The translations under genes were made by a program, and so were the position numbers. A DNA stretch of 62,600 nt from JAUSPI01 sp964454305 (GTDB taxonomy: Bacteria > Desulfobacterota > Syntrophia > Syntrophales > JADFWA01). Under the pieces are notes generated by a model, which saw only the letters and a list, made by a program, of their open reading frames with translations, was not told where the DNA came from and ran no database searches. The stretch covers positions 1 through 62,600 of the forward strand of contig CAYVXX010000004.1 in NCBI GenBank assembly GCA_964454305.1. Direction: 5' to 3'. Positions 47,481 through 57,594 of the stretch are shown here, piece after piece; position 1 is the first letter of the stretch; the number at the start of each line of letters is the position of its first letter.

Positions 47481-49784
47481 ATGGAAGACAGAATGGAACA
47501 TCGAGAGGTAAAACATCAAGAGATAGAAGAACTACACGAAAAGCTCTCCCTTCATAAAGCGCTGCAGGATATTACCAATCGCATCAATGCCGCTGAGAAT
47601 ATAAGGCAGATACTGGTGGACCTTAAAGACGGCATTTTAAACCTCTTTAATGCCTATTCAATTACTATATATGTGGTGGACCAGGCAAGAAATGAAATCT
47701 ACTCCATGTTTCTTGCAGGATCTGCGTTAAAAGAAATCAGGTTACCTATCAACAATGAAAGCATTGCTGGCTACGTGGCCAATACAAGAAGGGCCGTCAA
47801 TATTGCCGATGCTTACGACACAGAAGAATTAAAAAAGATTGATGAACAACTGACATTTGATGACAGCTGGGATAAAAAAACGGATTACAGAACAGCGCAA
47901 ATACTGGCTGTCCCGATCCTTTATAAATGTGTCCCGATGGGTGTTATTCAGATAATCAATAAAAAAGGAGGTGGTAAATTTTCCATTGAGGAACAGGGCT
48001 TTCTGGAGAAGATAGCTGATGTTCTGGGGATTGCCTTTTACAATCAACAAAGGGTAGCCAAGAAGAGGAAAACGAAATTTGATTACCTTGTGGCCCAGGG
48101 TCTTATAAAGGATGCGGATCTGGAAAGTGCCTGGGATGAAGCCAGAAAAAATAAAGAAGCCGTGGAAAGTCTGCTGACAACAAAATACAAGGTTTCAAAA
48201 GAGGATATAGGTAAATCCCTCGAAGAGTTTTATCATTGTAAGTTCGTGCAATTCAACGATAAATACTCGATACCTGGAGATTTGCTGAGAAACCTGAGGA
48301 GAGAATATCTCCGCCGCGAGTTGTGGGTTCCCCTTGAAAAGAAAGACGGAAAAATCAGGGTGATTGTTGACGATCCTAACAATATCTTAAAGAGGGATAT
48401 GATCGAAAATCTCCTGAAAACAAGATCGGTTGAATACAATGTGGCCATAAAGGAAGATATATCGAAATTCATCAACCACTTCTTCCAGACACATGGGGAT
48501 GTTACATCTATGAGCGATATCCTCGGGATGCTTGACGATGGAGATGAATCTCTGGAGGATGAAGAAGGAGATGTAGTTACAGAATCAGATAGTGTAATCA
48601 TGCAGCTGGTCAATAGGATTATAAACGACGCATACACGCAAAATGCATCCGATATTCATATTGAAGCCAATGCAGAAAAAAAGAACGTTGAAGTAAGATT
48701 AAGGATTGATGGTGATTGTGCGGTTTATCAAACTCTTCCATACAATTACAGAGCAGCAGCTGTTTCAAGGATCAAGATAATGTCCAATCTTGATATAACA
48801 GAACGTAGACTTCCCCAGGATGGCAAGATAAAATTCAGACGAGGAAAGGGTGATGAAATAGAACTGCGCGTGGCAACAATACCCACACAAGGTGGCCATG
48901 AGGATGTTGTAATGCGAATTCTTGCCAAAGGTGACACGATGCCGCTCGAAAAAATGAATATGTCGCCATATAATTATAAAGGTTTTCTGGAAACAATTCA
49001 AAAACCCTACGGGATGGTTCTTTGTGTCGGTCCTACCGGGTCAGGTAAGACAACAACCCTTCATGCTGCACTACATCATATCAACACACCGGAAAAAAAG
49101 ATCTGGACAGCAGAAGATCCCGTTGAAATCACACAGTACGGTCTTCGCCAGGTACAGGTCAACCCCAAAATCGGCTTTGACTTCAGTCACGCCATGCGCA
49201 GCTTTCTAAGGGCTGATCCGGATGTTATTATGGTAGGGGAAATGAGGGATTCCGAAACCGCCAAAATTGGTATTGAGGCCTCACTCACAGGACATCTTGT
49301 TTTTTCCACCCTTCATACAAATAGTGCCCCGGAGACGATTGTCCGGCTTCTTGATATGGGGATAGACCCTCTGAATTTTGCTGATTCTCTACTTTGCATA
49401 CTTGCACAAAGACTGGTTAGAACGCTCTGTAAATGCAAGGAAGGGTATCATCCATCAAAAGAGGAGTATGATGAAGTAGCAAACAGTTATGGGGAAGAGC
49501 TATTCTCAAAACTCAATATTCCCTACAATGATGACTTTAAATTATCCCGACCGAAGGGTTGCAGTGAATGTAATAATAGCGGATACAAGGGCAGGATTGG
49601 CCTTCATGAAGTGCTGATTGCAACAGACAGTATCAAGAGATTGGTTCAGAAACACGCAATGGTTGAAGAAATACGTAACACAGCCATCTCCGAAGGCATG
49701 ACTACCCTTCTTCAGGATGGAATACTTAAAGCCATTGGTGGTTTTACAGATTTTAAACAGGTATACAGAGTGTGTATGAGGTGA
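47481..49784 (+). CDS. GAF-domain type IV pilus assembly/secretion ATPase (PilB/GspE family)
   Basis: A 767-residue ATPase. A GAF domain (about residues 25-190) precedes the MshEN-type N-domain and the hexameric motor: Walker A GPTGSGKTTT, Asp box and Walker B (LRADPDVIMVGEMRD), His box (GHLVFSTLHTNSAP) and a CxxC zinc module (C-K-C and CSECNNSGYKGR). It would power pilin polymerisation with the distant pilus operon at 5.8-12.4 kb. An attached GAF domain suggests control by a small molecule. ATG 47,481 is preferred, with 47,493 possible; a TTG frame start at 47,403 lies in repeat E. Confidence 0.92.
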   Translation: MEDRMEHREVKHQEIEELHEKLSLHKALQDITNRINAAENIRQILVDLKDGILNLFNAYSITIYVVDQARNEIYSMFLAGSALKEIRLPINNESIAGYVANTRRAVNIADAYDTEELKKIDEQLTFDDSWDKKTDYRTAQILAVPILYKCVPMGVIQIINKKGGGKFSIEEQGFLEKIADVLGIAFYNQQRVAKKRKTKFDYLVAQGLIKDADLESAWDEARKNKEAVESLLTTKYKVSKEDIGKSLEEFYHCKFVQFNDKYSIPGDLLRNLRREYLRRELWVPLEKKDGKIRVIVDDPNNILKRDMIENLLKTRSVEYNVAIKEDISKFINHFFQTHGDVTSMSDILGMLDDGDESLEDEEGDVVTESDSVIMQLVNRIINDAYTQNASDIHIEANAEKKNVEVRLRIDGDCAVYQTLPYNYRAAAVSRIKIMSNLDITERRLPQDGKIKFRRGKGDEIELRVATIPTQGGHEDVVMRILAKGDTMPLEKMNMSPYNYKGFLETIQKPYGMVLCVGPTGSGKTTTLHAALHHINTPEKKIWTAEDPVEITQYGLRQVQVNPKIGFDFSHAMRSFLRADPDVIMVGEMRDSETAKIGIEASLTGHLVFSTLHTNSAPETIVRLLDMGIDPLNFADSLLCILAQRLVRTLCKCKEGYHPSKEEYDEVANSYGEELFSKLNIPYNDDFKLSRPKGCSECNNSGYKGRIGLHEVLIATDSIKRLVQKHAMVEEIRNTAISEGMTTLLQDGILKAIGGFTDFKQVYRVCMR

Positions 49785-49867
49785 TTACTTAATGGATTTC
49801 AGGAAAGACTTGACACTCCGGACACCTTCTACACTTTTAATATGGTCGATAATTTTATGGATTTGCC

Positions 49868-49887
49868 CACTTTTTACGAAGCATTAG
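49868..49887. repeat. solo TIR-like sequence at the mutS 3' end
   Basis: CACTTTTTACGAAGCATTAG matches the right terminal repeat of the three nested fold-back elements, and its final bases include the mutS stop codon. A left partner is not convincing; GACACTCCGG at about 49,815 is only a weak match. Confidence 0.55.
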
Positions 49888-52484
49888 TCCTTACCTTTTA
49901 TCTTGGTTTGCCATTCATTTATCATATGCAATGCTTCCATTGGGGTTAGATTGGCAATATCAAGCCCCTTGAGTTCATTTATGACATGATCCTCGTCATC
50001 CATGAAGAGGCTTAACTGCCCTTTTTTTTCTTTGTCTTTCCCAGGGGCTATTTTAGGCATTCCTACCTCATCCAGCTCTCCCTTTTCCAGATTCTCAAGG
50101 ACTTCCCTTGCCCTCAAGATAACCTCTTCAGGAACCCCCGCAAGACGGGCAACCTGGATACCATAACTCCTGCTTGTACCCCCCGCCACAATCTTCCTCA
50201 AGAATATTATCCTTTCACCCCACTCTTTCACGGCAACATGAAAATTCTTCACCCCTTCTCCGGTTAGGGCTATATCCGTCAGCTGGTGATAGTGGGTGGC
50301 AAAGAGGGTGCGGGCACCAATGTGACCGGAATCGTGGATGTGTTCCGCCACGGCCCATGCTATGCTGAGACCGTCAAAGGTACTTGTTCCCCGTCCTACT
50401 TCATCGAGAAGAATTAAACTTTTCTTTGTGGCATTCTTCAGGATATGAGCCACTTCGTTCATCTCCACCATAAAGGTACTCTGTCCCCTGGCCAGACTAT
50501 CCGTTGCTCCAACACGGGTGAATATTCTGTCGGCAACGCCGATCCTTGCCTCGGATGCCGGTACAAAGCTGCCCATCTGTGCCATCAGTGTTATAAGTGC
50601 TACCTGTCTGATATAGGTCGATTTTCCAGCCATATTAGGACCGGTGATAATGAAAAAGCGGTTCTTATCGCAATCAAGGCAGGTGTCATTCGGCACAAAT
50701 CCCTCAGACGAAGACATCCTTTCTACCACCGGATGCCTGCCATCATGTATTTCGATGGAGTCTTGATCATCCACATGGGGACAGCAGTAATTGTATTTTT
50801 CAGCCACCTCGGCGAGAGATACAATGGCATCAAGATCAGCAAGCAATGAGGCGGTCTTCTGAATCCTCTTGATCTCTTGAGCCGCCCGATCCCTTATCTT
50901 CACAAAGAGATCATATTCTCTCTCCTTCTTCTTATCCTCGGCATTGAGAACTGTGTATTCATACCCTTTGAGTTCCTGATTTATATATCTTTCGGCATTC
51001 ACCAGGGTCTGTTTTCTGATGTAATCATCGGGAACGAGACCGGCATTGGCCTTTGTGATCTCTATATAATATCCAAATACACTATTGTATCCCACCTTGA
51101 GAGAATTGATCCCCGTACGTTTACGCTCCTTTTCCTCAAGGGCGGCTATCCATCTTTTCCCGTCCCTCGTAAGCGAAATCAGCTCATCAAGTTCGCTGTC
51201 GTAACCCTCTTTTATAATGCCGCCATCACGAATAGTGGGAGGGGGATCAGAAACGATAGAGTTTTCTATAAGAGAAGCTATGTCTTGCATCTCATCAAGA
51301 CCCTCGCAAATCGAAGAGACCAGAGGAGAATCCGTATCAGAAATTAATTTTCTGATGCCGGGCAGTACCTTAAGGGAGGTCATAAGCGCAACTAGATCCC
51401 GGCCATTGGCAACCTTCATAGATATCCTGCTTCCCAGCCTCTCCAGATCGTAAACATCTGAAAAAGCTTTCCGCAGATCGTCCCGCAACAGATGACGGTC
51501 CTTTATCTCAGATACAGCGACCAGCCGTTCTTTAATTTTCTCGGGATCAACGAGGGGATAGGAAAACCACCAGCGGAGCCTCCTGCCGCCCATAGCGGTA
51601 ACCGTCTCATCAAGGACATTGAAGAGAGAGCCGGTTTTTCTGTTATCGGAAATTGTGGTGAACAGTTCCAGGTTTTTTCTGACAATATCATCCAGCACCA
51701 GATAGCTGGCGGTGTCATACCAGGTAATGTCATTGATATGGACGAGATGGTCTCTTTGTGTTTCCGTTACATACCGAAGAACCGCACCGGCCGCTTCTGC
51801 CATTGCCGGGTGTCCTTCGACATTAACTTTCGTTAAAACGTCCTCGGAAAAATACTCTCTGAGAACGACAACTGCCGTATTATGAGCAAAATAATCGGAA
51901 GGAAGATAATTTACCACGCACCCCGAAAATGCCTTGAGAAGACGGGTTTCTTTTAAATTCTCTTCCGCAACGATCTCCCTGAAATCAAGGCCGGTGATTT
52001 CATTGAGAAAGAACTCCCTGTCACTTGATTCAGTTACACGGAATTCACCGGTAGATATATCAATAAAGGCGAGTCCAAGGATGCCGTCTCTTATTGAAAA
52101 CCCGGCCAGAAAATTATTTTCCTTGGCCTGGAGGTTTTCAGAATCAACGACCAGCCCAGGTGTTACAACACGGACAACCTCTCTTTTGACTATTCCCTTT
52201 GCTTTTTTCGGGTCTTCAACCTGTTCGCAGATCGCTACTTTAAACCCTTTCTCAATAAGCTTTGCTATGTAAGATGAGGCTGCGTGATAGGGGATACCGC
52301 ACAGGGGGATACTGTCCTTCTTCCCCTTGTTTCTCGAAGTCAGGGTAATCTCCAGGACTCTCGACGCGGTAACGGCATCATCAAAAAACATCTCATAAAA
52401 GTCGCCCATCCTGAAAAAGAGGATGCAATCATTATGCTTTTCCTTGATTTCCACATACTGTTTCATGGCCGGGGTAAGATTCAT
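49884..52484 (-). CDS. mutS: DNA mismatch repair protein MutS
   Basis: An 866-residue MutS: mismatch-recognition domain with the FYEMF Phe-Glu motif (CILFFRMGDFYEMFFDDA), connector, lever and clamp, then the ABC-type ATPase with Walker A TGPNMAGKSTYIRQ, LLDEVGRGTSTFDG and FATHYHQL. A C-terminal extension of about 45 residues follows. The start is ATG 52,484, which overlaps the upstream TGA by one base (TGATG) with AGGTGGGAG before it; an open frame three codons longer exists. It is the last gene of a proA-nadD-holin-like-mutS operon. Confidence 0.97.
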   Translation of the reverse strand: MNLTPAMKQYVEIKEKHNDCILFFRMGDFYEMFFDDAVTASRVLEITLTSRNKGKKDSIPLCGIPYHAASSYIAKLIEKGFKVAICEQVEDPKKAKGIVKREVVRVVTPGLVVDSENLQAKENNFLAGFSIRDGILGLAFIDISTGEFRVTESSDREFFLNEITGLDFREIVAEENLKETRLLKAFSGCVVNYLPSDYFAHNTAVVVLREYFSEDVLTKVNVEGHPAMAEAAGAVLRYVTETQRDHLVHINDITWYDTASYLVLDDIVRKNLELFTTISDNRKTGSLFNVLDETVTAMGGRRLRWWFSYPLVDPEKIKERLVAVSEIKDRHLLRDDLRKAFSDVYDLERLGSRISMKVANGRDLVALMTSLKVLPGIRKLISDTDSPLVSSICEGLDEMQDIASLIENSIVSDPPPTIRDGGIIKEGYDSELDELISLTRDGKRWIAALEEKERKRTGINSLKVGYNSVFGYYIEITKANAGLVPDDYIRKQTLVNAERYINQELKGYEYTVLNAEDKKKEREYDLFVKIRDRAAQEIKRIQKTASLLADLDAIVSLAEVAEKYNYCCPHVDDQDSIEIHDGRHPVVERMSSSEGFVPNDTCLDCDKNRFFIITGPNMAGKSTYIRQVALITLMAQMGSFVPASEARIGVADRIFTRVGATDSLARGQSTFMVEMNEVAHILKNATKKSLILLDEVGRGTSTFDGLSIAWAVAEHIHDSGHIGARTLFATHYHQLTDIALTGEGVKNFHVAVKEWGERIIFLRKIVAGGTSRSYGIQVARLAGVPEEVILRAREVLENLEKGELDEVGMPKIAPGKDKEKKGQLSLFMDDEDHVINELKGLDIANLTPMEALHMINEWQTKIKGKD

Positions 52485-52879
52485 CACTCCCACCTGTTGT
52501 CATCTCTTTTCTTCAAGTCGATGTACTCCACACGACCCTGCTCATTGATGAATGAACTGAGAAGCCAGCTTACCAGACTTATTATGAGGGAACCAAACAC
52601 TGCCGACCAGAATCCTTGAACATCAAAGCCAGAGATCACACCGGAGGCCATTTTCAGAAGGAGTGCATTTATCACGAACGTGAAAAGGCCGAGGCTTAAT
52701 ATATTGATGGGAAGCGTGAGAATAATGAGTATCGGACGGAAAACGGCATTCAGTATGCCCAGTATGGCGGCCGCGAAAAAAGCGGAAAAGAAACCGCTCA
52801 CATGAATTCCATCCATAATATAGGAGGCAAAGATTATTGCTGTCGTCAAAATCAACCACCTGATGAAAAGTCCAGTCAT
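52484..52879 (-). CDS. small four-helix membrane protein (phage-holin-like family)
   Basis: A 131-residue protein with four hydrophobic helices and the motif AILGILNAVFRPILIILTLP, typical of the PF04020 'phage holin family/4TMS' group. Despite the name these are chromosomal proteins of unknown role, not lysis proteins. The stop codon overlaps the mutS start by one base, so it is translationally coupled to mutS; nadD ends 5 bp upstream. Confidence 0.85.
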   Translation of the reverse strand: MTGLFIRWLILTTAIIFASYIMDGIHVSGFFSAFFAAAILGILNAVFRPILIILTLPINILSLGLFTFVINALLLKMASGVISGFDVQGFWSAVFGSLIISLVSWLLSSFINEQGRVEYIDLKKRDDNRWE

Positions 52880-52884
52880 TGTAG

Positions 52885-53529
52885 TTACCTGTAAAGTGAA
52901 TGGTCTGAGATGTAGTCACATACCGGCTCCGGTACAATATACCGTATCGACGTTCCCTTTGTAATCCTGTTTCTTATGTCAGTGGATGATATATCCAGGA
53001 AGGTGACCTCTCTGAAAAAGATGGAGGAATCAGTGGGACCTTCGAATCCATATGTGATCTTGTTGTATTTAAATTGAGAGGCAAAATCGAGAGGGAAAAG
53101 CCCTTCGAGCCTTTTTATCGAATAACCCGGTCTTGTCATGACTATGAAATTACACAACAGCAATAACTTTTTCCAGTCTTTCCATAACTTTATACCCTGA
53201 AAGGCGTCTTGCCCCAGGATGAAAAAGAGTGTCAGATCTTTGCCGTGTTCTTCAAGAAAGTGTTTTACCGTATCGATAGAGTAAGAGGTGCCTTTTTTCT
53301 TGTCTTCTATGTCAGAGACTGAAAATGATCGGTTTTCAGAGGTGGCCAGCCTGACCATCTCCATGCGGTGATGAAAGGGGGCGATATTGCTGCGTGTTTT
53401 AAGGGGTGGTCTGGAGGCAGGGATAAATATTATCTTCTCAAGCTTAAAGATCTCGAGGATCTCCTCGGTACATCTCAGATGGCCGAGATGAATCGGATCG
53501 AACGTTCCTCCCAGTAATCCCCACTTCAT
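52885..53529 (-). CDS. nadD: nicotinate-nucleotide adenylyltransferase
   Basis: NadD makes deamido-NAD from nicotinate mononucleotide and ATP. GLLGGTFDPIHLGHLRCTEE carries the nucleotidyltransferase motif HxGH, and ISSTDIRNRITKGTSIRYIV is the C-terminal signature. The length, 214 aa, is normal. The ATG overlaps the proA stop (ATGA). Confidence 0.96.
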   Translation of the reverse strand: MKWGLLGGTFDPIHLGHLRCTEEILEIFKLEKIIFIPASRPPLKTRSNIAPFHHRMEMVRLATSENRSFSVSDIEDKKKGTSYSIDTVKHFLEEHGKDLTLFFILGQDAFQGIKLWKDWKKLLLLCNFIVMTRPGYSIKRLEGLFPLDFASQFKYNKITYGFEGPTDSSIFFREVTFLDISSTDIRNRITKGTSIRYIVPEPVCDYISDHSLYR

Positions 53530-54782
53530 GTCCTTACCTGTCCGTTACCATAGATGATAAACTTGGTTGTTGTCAGCTCTTCAAGACCCATCGGGCCGAA
53601 GGCATGAAGTTTTGTCGTGCTTATTCCTATTTCCGCCCCTAGACCAAGTTCGAAACCGTCGCTGAATCTTGTGGAGGCATTGACCAGAACGGTCGAGGAA
53701 TTGACCTCGTTCAAAAAACGCTGAGAATTAGTGTAGTCTCCGGTTATAATTGATTCGGTGTGGAGAGAGCCGTATTTTTCAATATGAGCCATTGCCTCAT
53801 CAATGCCTTCAACGACACGTATCGATAAAATAAGGTCCAGGTACTCTTCGTACCAGTCCTCTTCGACTGCCTCTTTGATATCCGGAAGAATTGCTCTGGT
53901 CTCCTTGCAACCTTTCAGCACAACCCCCGCCTCACGGAATTTTTCCGCCATCACCGGCAGGAATGTCCCCGCGATATCCGTGTGGACCAGAAGGGTCTCC
54001 ATGGCATTACAGACGCCGGGTCTCTGGGTCTTGGCGTTCATGCATATCTTTTCGGCCATATCGAAATCCGCACTGGCGTCAACAAAGATATGGCAGACCC
54101 CTTTATAATGCTTGATAACCGGTATTTTTGACTGTTCCACCACGGCCCTGATCAGCTCTTCTCCGCCTCTAGGGATGATGAGATCTATGTATTCCTCTAG
54201 TTCAAGCATTACATTTACCGCCTCCCTGTCGGTGATCGATATAACCTGTATGGCTGCCTCGGGAATTCCGACATCACGCAAAACCTTCTGAAGTAATCCG
54301 GTAATGGCTACATTGGAATGTATCGCTTCGGAGCCCCCTCTGAGGATGACGGCATTTCCCGACTTGAGGCACAGCGCGGCAGCGTCAGCTGTAATGTTCG
54401 GGCGAGATTCATAGATAATCCCTATAACGCCAAGCGGAATTCTTTTCCTCCCCACGAGTAAATTATTGGGTCTGCGCCACATCGAAGTTATCTTTCCCAC
54501 GGGATCCGGCAGGGCCGCGATTTCCATAAGACCATCTGCGACCCCCTTTATCGTCAAGGCGTTAAGGGTGAGCCTGTCTATCATTGCTGCTGAAAGTCCC
54601 TTTTTGTTAGCATAGTCAAGGTCCTTTGCATTTTCGGAAACAAGATAATCGGTCTGCCTGACGAGTTCTTCCGCCATTTGTATGAGTGCCCTGTTTTTCA
54701 GATCGGATGACATATTGGCCAGTTTATTACCGGCACGTCTGGCATTCCTTGCTATTTCGGTAATCTTTTCCTTGACGCTCAT
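53526..54782 (-). CDS. proA: gamma-glutamyl phosphate reductase
   Basis: ProA reduces glutamyl phosphate to the semialdehyde for proline synthesis. It has an aldehyde-dehydrogenase-like fold with the catalytic cysteine in KTQRPGVCNAMETLLVH and the NADPH region GNAVILRGGSEA. The protein has 418 residues from ATG 54,782; the open frame begins six codons earlier, but that segment contains the GGAAGGAAGG ribosome-binding site. proB is not in the window. It heads the operon with nadD. Confidence 0.96.
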   Translation of the reverse strand: MSVKEKITEIARNARRAGNKLANMSSDLKNRALIQMAEELVRQTDYLVSENAKDLDYANKKGLSAAMIDRLTLNALTIKGVADGLMEIAALPDPVGKITSMWRRPNNLLVGRKRIPLGVIGIIYESRPNITADAAALCLKSGNAVILRGGSEAIHSNVAITGLLQKVLRDVGIPEAAIQVISITDREAVNVMLELEEYIDLIIPRGGEELIRAVVEQSKIPVIKHYKGVCHIFVDASADFDMAEKICMNAKTQRPGVCNAMETLLVHTDIAGTFLPVMAEKFREAGVVLKGCKETRAILPDIKEAVEEDWYEEYLDLILSIRVVEGIDEAMAHIEKYGSLHTESIITGDYTNSQRFLNEVNSSTVLVNASTRFSDGFELGLGAEIGISTTKLHAFGPMGLEELTTTKFIIYGNGQVRT

Positions 54783-54916
54783 AGGCCTTCCTTCCTTCAA
54801 GTGAGATTAGGAAGTTGAATGTACCGAAGGTAAGGGATTATGTCAAGACGATTCAATGGTTTCTTATTTCTTGATAATCTTTCTTTTTTTTGCTACCTTC
54901 CAAGAACTTTTGAACT

Positions 54917-55984
54917 ATGATGGACTCTATTTATATCAAAGCAGGAAGATCTGCGTACGAGATAATCAAAGATGGCGGTTTTGATTTTAGCCATGTTACC
55001 ACCTGTGTTGGACCTGCTGTAGGTCCGAGGTGGCTTGTCGTCAGCGGTCTTGATTTGGCCCTTCTGGAAAATGAGGTACTCGGGAGATTGAAGCCGGTGC
55101 TTTTGGCCGGTTCGTCTGCCGGTGCATGGCGTTTTTCCGCCTGGGTGCAACCGGAACCTCTTGAAAGTTACCGCAGACTCATCGATGCATACATTTCCAT
55201 TAAGTATGACAGGACAGATACCCCTCTAACTATTCAAAAAACGATAAGTAATGTTGTAAATACGTATCTTGAAGACGATGCAATCCCATTTGCACTGGCC
55301 GATAAAAGATATCGTCTGGCGATTGCGACGGCACGAGCCAAGCACCTTTTTGCCTGCGAAGGACTGATACAGAGGGCGGGGTTTGGAGCGGCCTTTCTGC
55401 TCAATGCCATGAACCGTTCCTGGTTACGCGGTCTTGTTCAGCGAGTGATCTTTTATAGCGGTCCGCGACCCCCATATTTTTGTCTCCAGGATCACTTTGA
55501 GGGGCAGGCCATTTTGCTCAATGAGGCTAATTTCAAGTATGCCGTCCTCGCATCGGGGGCTATTCCCATGGTCATCGCCGGCATTAAAAATATTTACGGT
55601 GCACCGACCGGTGTTTACCGGGATGGGGGGTTGGTCGATTATCATCTTAACCAGAAGTATGCAGCAAAAGAAGAGGACATTACCCTCTTTTTTCATCATC
55701 AGGAACGTATTATACCCGGATGGCTCGACAAAAAGCTCAAATATCGCAGGCCATCGGAGAGCATGCTGGAAAATGTTGTGATGGTTTATCCATCCGAGGG
55801 TTTCGTCGGGAAATTACCGGGTGGAAAAATACCGGACCGTGATGACTTTGAAATATTTGTCGACGATCCTAAAACCCGGATAAAGAACTGGCGGTGTGTC
55901 GTTGATCTTTCTGCCCCGCTGGGCGAACAATTCTTGGAACTGGTGGAAAGTAAAAAAATCAGGCATATTGTGGAGAAAATGTAA
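54917..55984 (+). CDS. patatin-like phospholipase
   Basis: A 355-residue patatin-family protein. The nucleophile elbow is LAGSSAGAWRF (GxSxG), and the second catalytic residue lies in YRDGGLVDYHL (DGG). There is no signal peptide or beta-barrel domain, so it is probably an intracellular serine lipase or acyl hydrolase. No Shine-Dalgarno precedes the ATG; GAACTATGATGG surrounds it. The DUF2284 gene follows 41 bp later. Confidence 0.85.
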   Translation: MMDSIYIKAGRSAYEIIKDGGFDFSHVTTCVGPAVGPRWLVVSGLDLALLENEVLGRLKPVLLAGSSAGAWRFSAWVQPEPLESYRRLIDAYISIKYDRTDTPLTIQKTISNVVNTYLEDDAIPFALADKRYRLAIATARAKHLFACEGLIQRAGFGAAFLLNAMNRSWLRGLVQRVIFYSGPRPPYFCLQDHFEGQAILLNEANFKYAVLASGAIPMVIAGIKNIYGAPTGVYRDGGLVDYHLNQKYAAKEEDITLFFHHQERIIPGWLDKKLKYRRPSESMLENVVMVYPSEGFVGKLPGGKIPDRDDFEIFVDDPKTRIKNWRCVVDLSAPLGEQFLELVESKKIRHIVEKM

Positions 55985-56025
55985 GATGATCTTATGGGAG
56001 TTCGGACAGGGGGAAGTGACACTTT

Positions 56026-56628
56026 ATGAAAGTAAGGGAAGACAAATCGCTTTTGAAAAGCATGGTGAAAGTTGCGGAGCAACTGGAGCTCGAGACCTGT
56101 TTGGAATTCAACCCGGATATCCTCATTCCGGAACAGAGGATTCGAGACCTTTGCTCTGAGGATAAGTGTAAAAATTTTGGCAAGCATTATATGTGTCCGC
56201 CATATGTCGGCTCATTAGAAGAACACAAAAAGCGACTGAAAAAATATAAGCATGGCATATTACTCCAATATTCTAAGCCTCTGAATGTAAATAAAGATCG
56301 TGAGAGTGCGGAAAAAGCTAAAGTGGAATTTCACTATAAAATCCTTCAGCTGGAGGACTTTTTAAGGGGCAAAGGGATAAAAGATGTATGGGGGATGATG
56401 GGGGGAAGTTGTTATTTGTGTAGTGAATGTGAGGCCAGATTTGACAGGCCGTGTTTGTATCCCGATAAGGCAAGAGTGTCATTGGAGGCAATAGCGATTG
56501 ATGTTATTGCCTTGCTGGATAAGTTTGGTTTGGATAATAAATTCTATGACGACAGAATAACATGGACGGGCTGCATCCTTGTAGCCGGCCGGCTGTCGGA
56601 AGAAAGCTATCGGCAGGACAACGGGTAA
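56026..56628 (+). CDS. DUF2284 metal-binding protein
   Basis: A 200-residue cysteine-rich protein. CSEDKCKNFGKHYMCPPYVG and the later SCYLCSECEARFDRPCLYPD contain the conserved cysteines of DUF2284, a family assumed to bind metal. The function is unknown. The ATG has TGAAAGTAAGGG context only; a better start is not seen. It may be co-transcribed with the patatin gene. Confidence 0.88.
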   Translation: MKVREDKSLLKSMVKVAEQLELETCLEFNPDILIPEQRIRDLCSEDKCKNFGKHYMCPPYVGSLEEHKKRLKKYKHGILLQYSKPLNVNKDRESAEKAKVEFHYKILQLEDFLRGKGIKDVWGMMGGSCYLCSECEARFDRPCLYPDKARVSLEAIAIDVIALLDKFGLDNKFYDDRITWTGCILVAGRLSEESYRQDNG

Positions 56629-56727
56629 GTGTTCGATTTTCAGGTACCATAGCTCGTTTCGAGGGATGTCCCGCACGACCTTCTGTTTTCCCTGAGATCT
56701 GACGGCTGATAGCCGAACGCTTATTTC

Positions 56728-57402
56728 TTATCTGTTTCGCATGTCATAGATTTCAACTCCCGGCGGCGGCGTGAATATAAAGAAAGTATCCAGGAGCTTA
56801 GTGTTTGTGTTCATGTTCTTGAATATGATTTGCGTAACATTTCCATAAATGTCTGTAAGAGAAAACTCCATTATCTGAAAATTGCTTTTGTTCACGACAA
56901 GCAGTATCTTTTCAATACCGGCCCCAAAACCTCTGGGGATTAAGTCAAGAATATAATTGCCTTCTTCATCGGTCGCGGTGGGTTGGGAAAAGTTGACTTG
57001 AAAATCGTCCTTGAGTTTTCCTATGCCGGAAAGGAATCTTATTGTCAGCTTTGAATTGAAAATTGTTTTGGCGTCCTGGATATAAACAAGACTGTCCTCT
57101 GGAATATAGAACCACGCGATTTGTGGATTTATTACCAGTTCTTTTAAGTCCGGCTTAGTGTAAACCCAGCGCATCCTTTTCGGTTTTTTGAAATATACTG
57201 TTCCTTCTTCCGTTTCAGTCTTGCTGATAGATTTAATGGTTGCTTTCTGAATGAACTTTGCCTCAATATTCTCTGCCCTTTCATACCTCTCCTGTAGTTT
57301 TTCTATCAGATCATTCAGTGATACGGATTCTGCATGTGCCGGTAAAACAAGGAAAAATATGAGCAACCATCCCGCTGTCACAAATTTTTTTGAAAAAATC
57401 AT
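56728..57402 (-). CDS. lolA: outer-membrane lipoprotein carrier LolA
   Basis: A 224-residue periplasmic chaperone that ferries lipoproteins from LolCDE to the outer membrane. After the signal sequence (WLLIFFLVLPAHA) the LolA fold is evident: IEAKFIQKATIKSIS, GTVYFKKPKRMRWVYTKPD and NPQIAWFYIPED. It is alone, divergent from a 228-bp gap with DnaA-box-like motifs. No ribosome-binding site is clear. Confidence 0.92.
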   Translation of the reverse strand: MIFSKKFVTAGWLLIFFLVLPAHAESVSLNDLIEKLQERYERAENIEAKFIQKATIKSISKTETEEGTVYFKKPKRMRWVYTKPDLKELVINPQIAWFYIPEDSLVYIQDAKTIFNSKLTIRFLSGIGKLKDDFQVNFSQPTATDEEGNYILDLIPRGFGAGIEKILLVVNKSNFQIMEFSLTDIYGNVTQIIFKNMNTNTKLLDTFFIFTPPPGVEIYDMRNR

Positions 57403-57594
57403 CGTAAAAACCCTGAAAATGGCACACTTTTTTCAAACAGTTAATAAGTATGGTTAAAAACCGGAATAATACATGGTGGTTAGGGGCAAAACGACATATC
57501 TTATTGTAATAATTGAACTTATGTTTTGCTCAAACCGCATGCAATCTGGTATAAGATGGCAAGAATGTAGCACTTACACCCCTTGTTAACAAAG

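Noticed and set aside
52484..52879. Holin-like gene taken as evidence of a prophage
   Set aside because: The PF04020-type family is chromosomal and here is coupled to mutS; no phage gene is adjacent.
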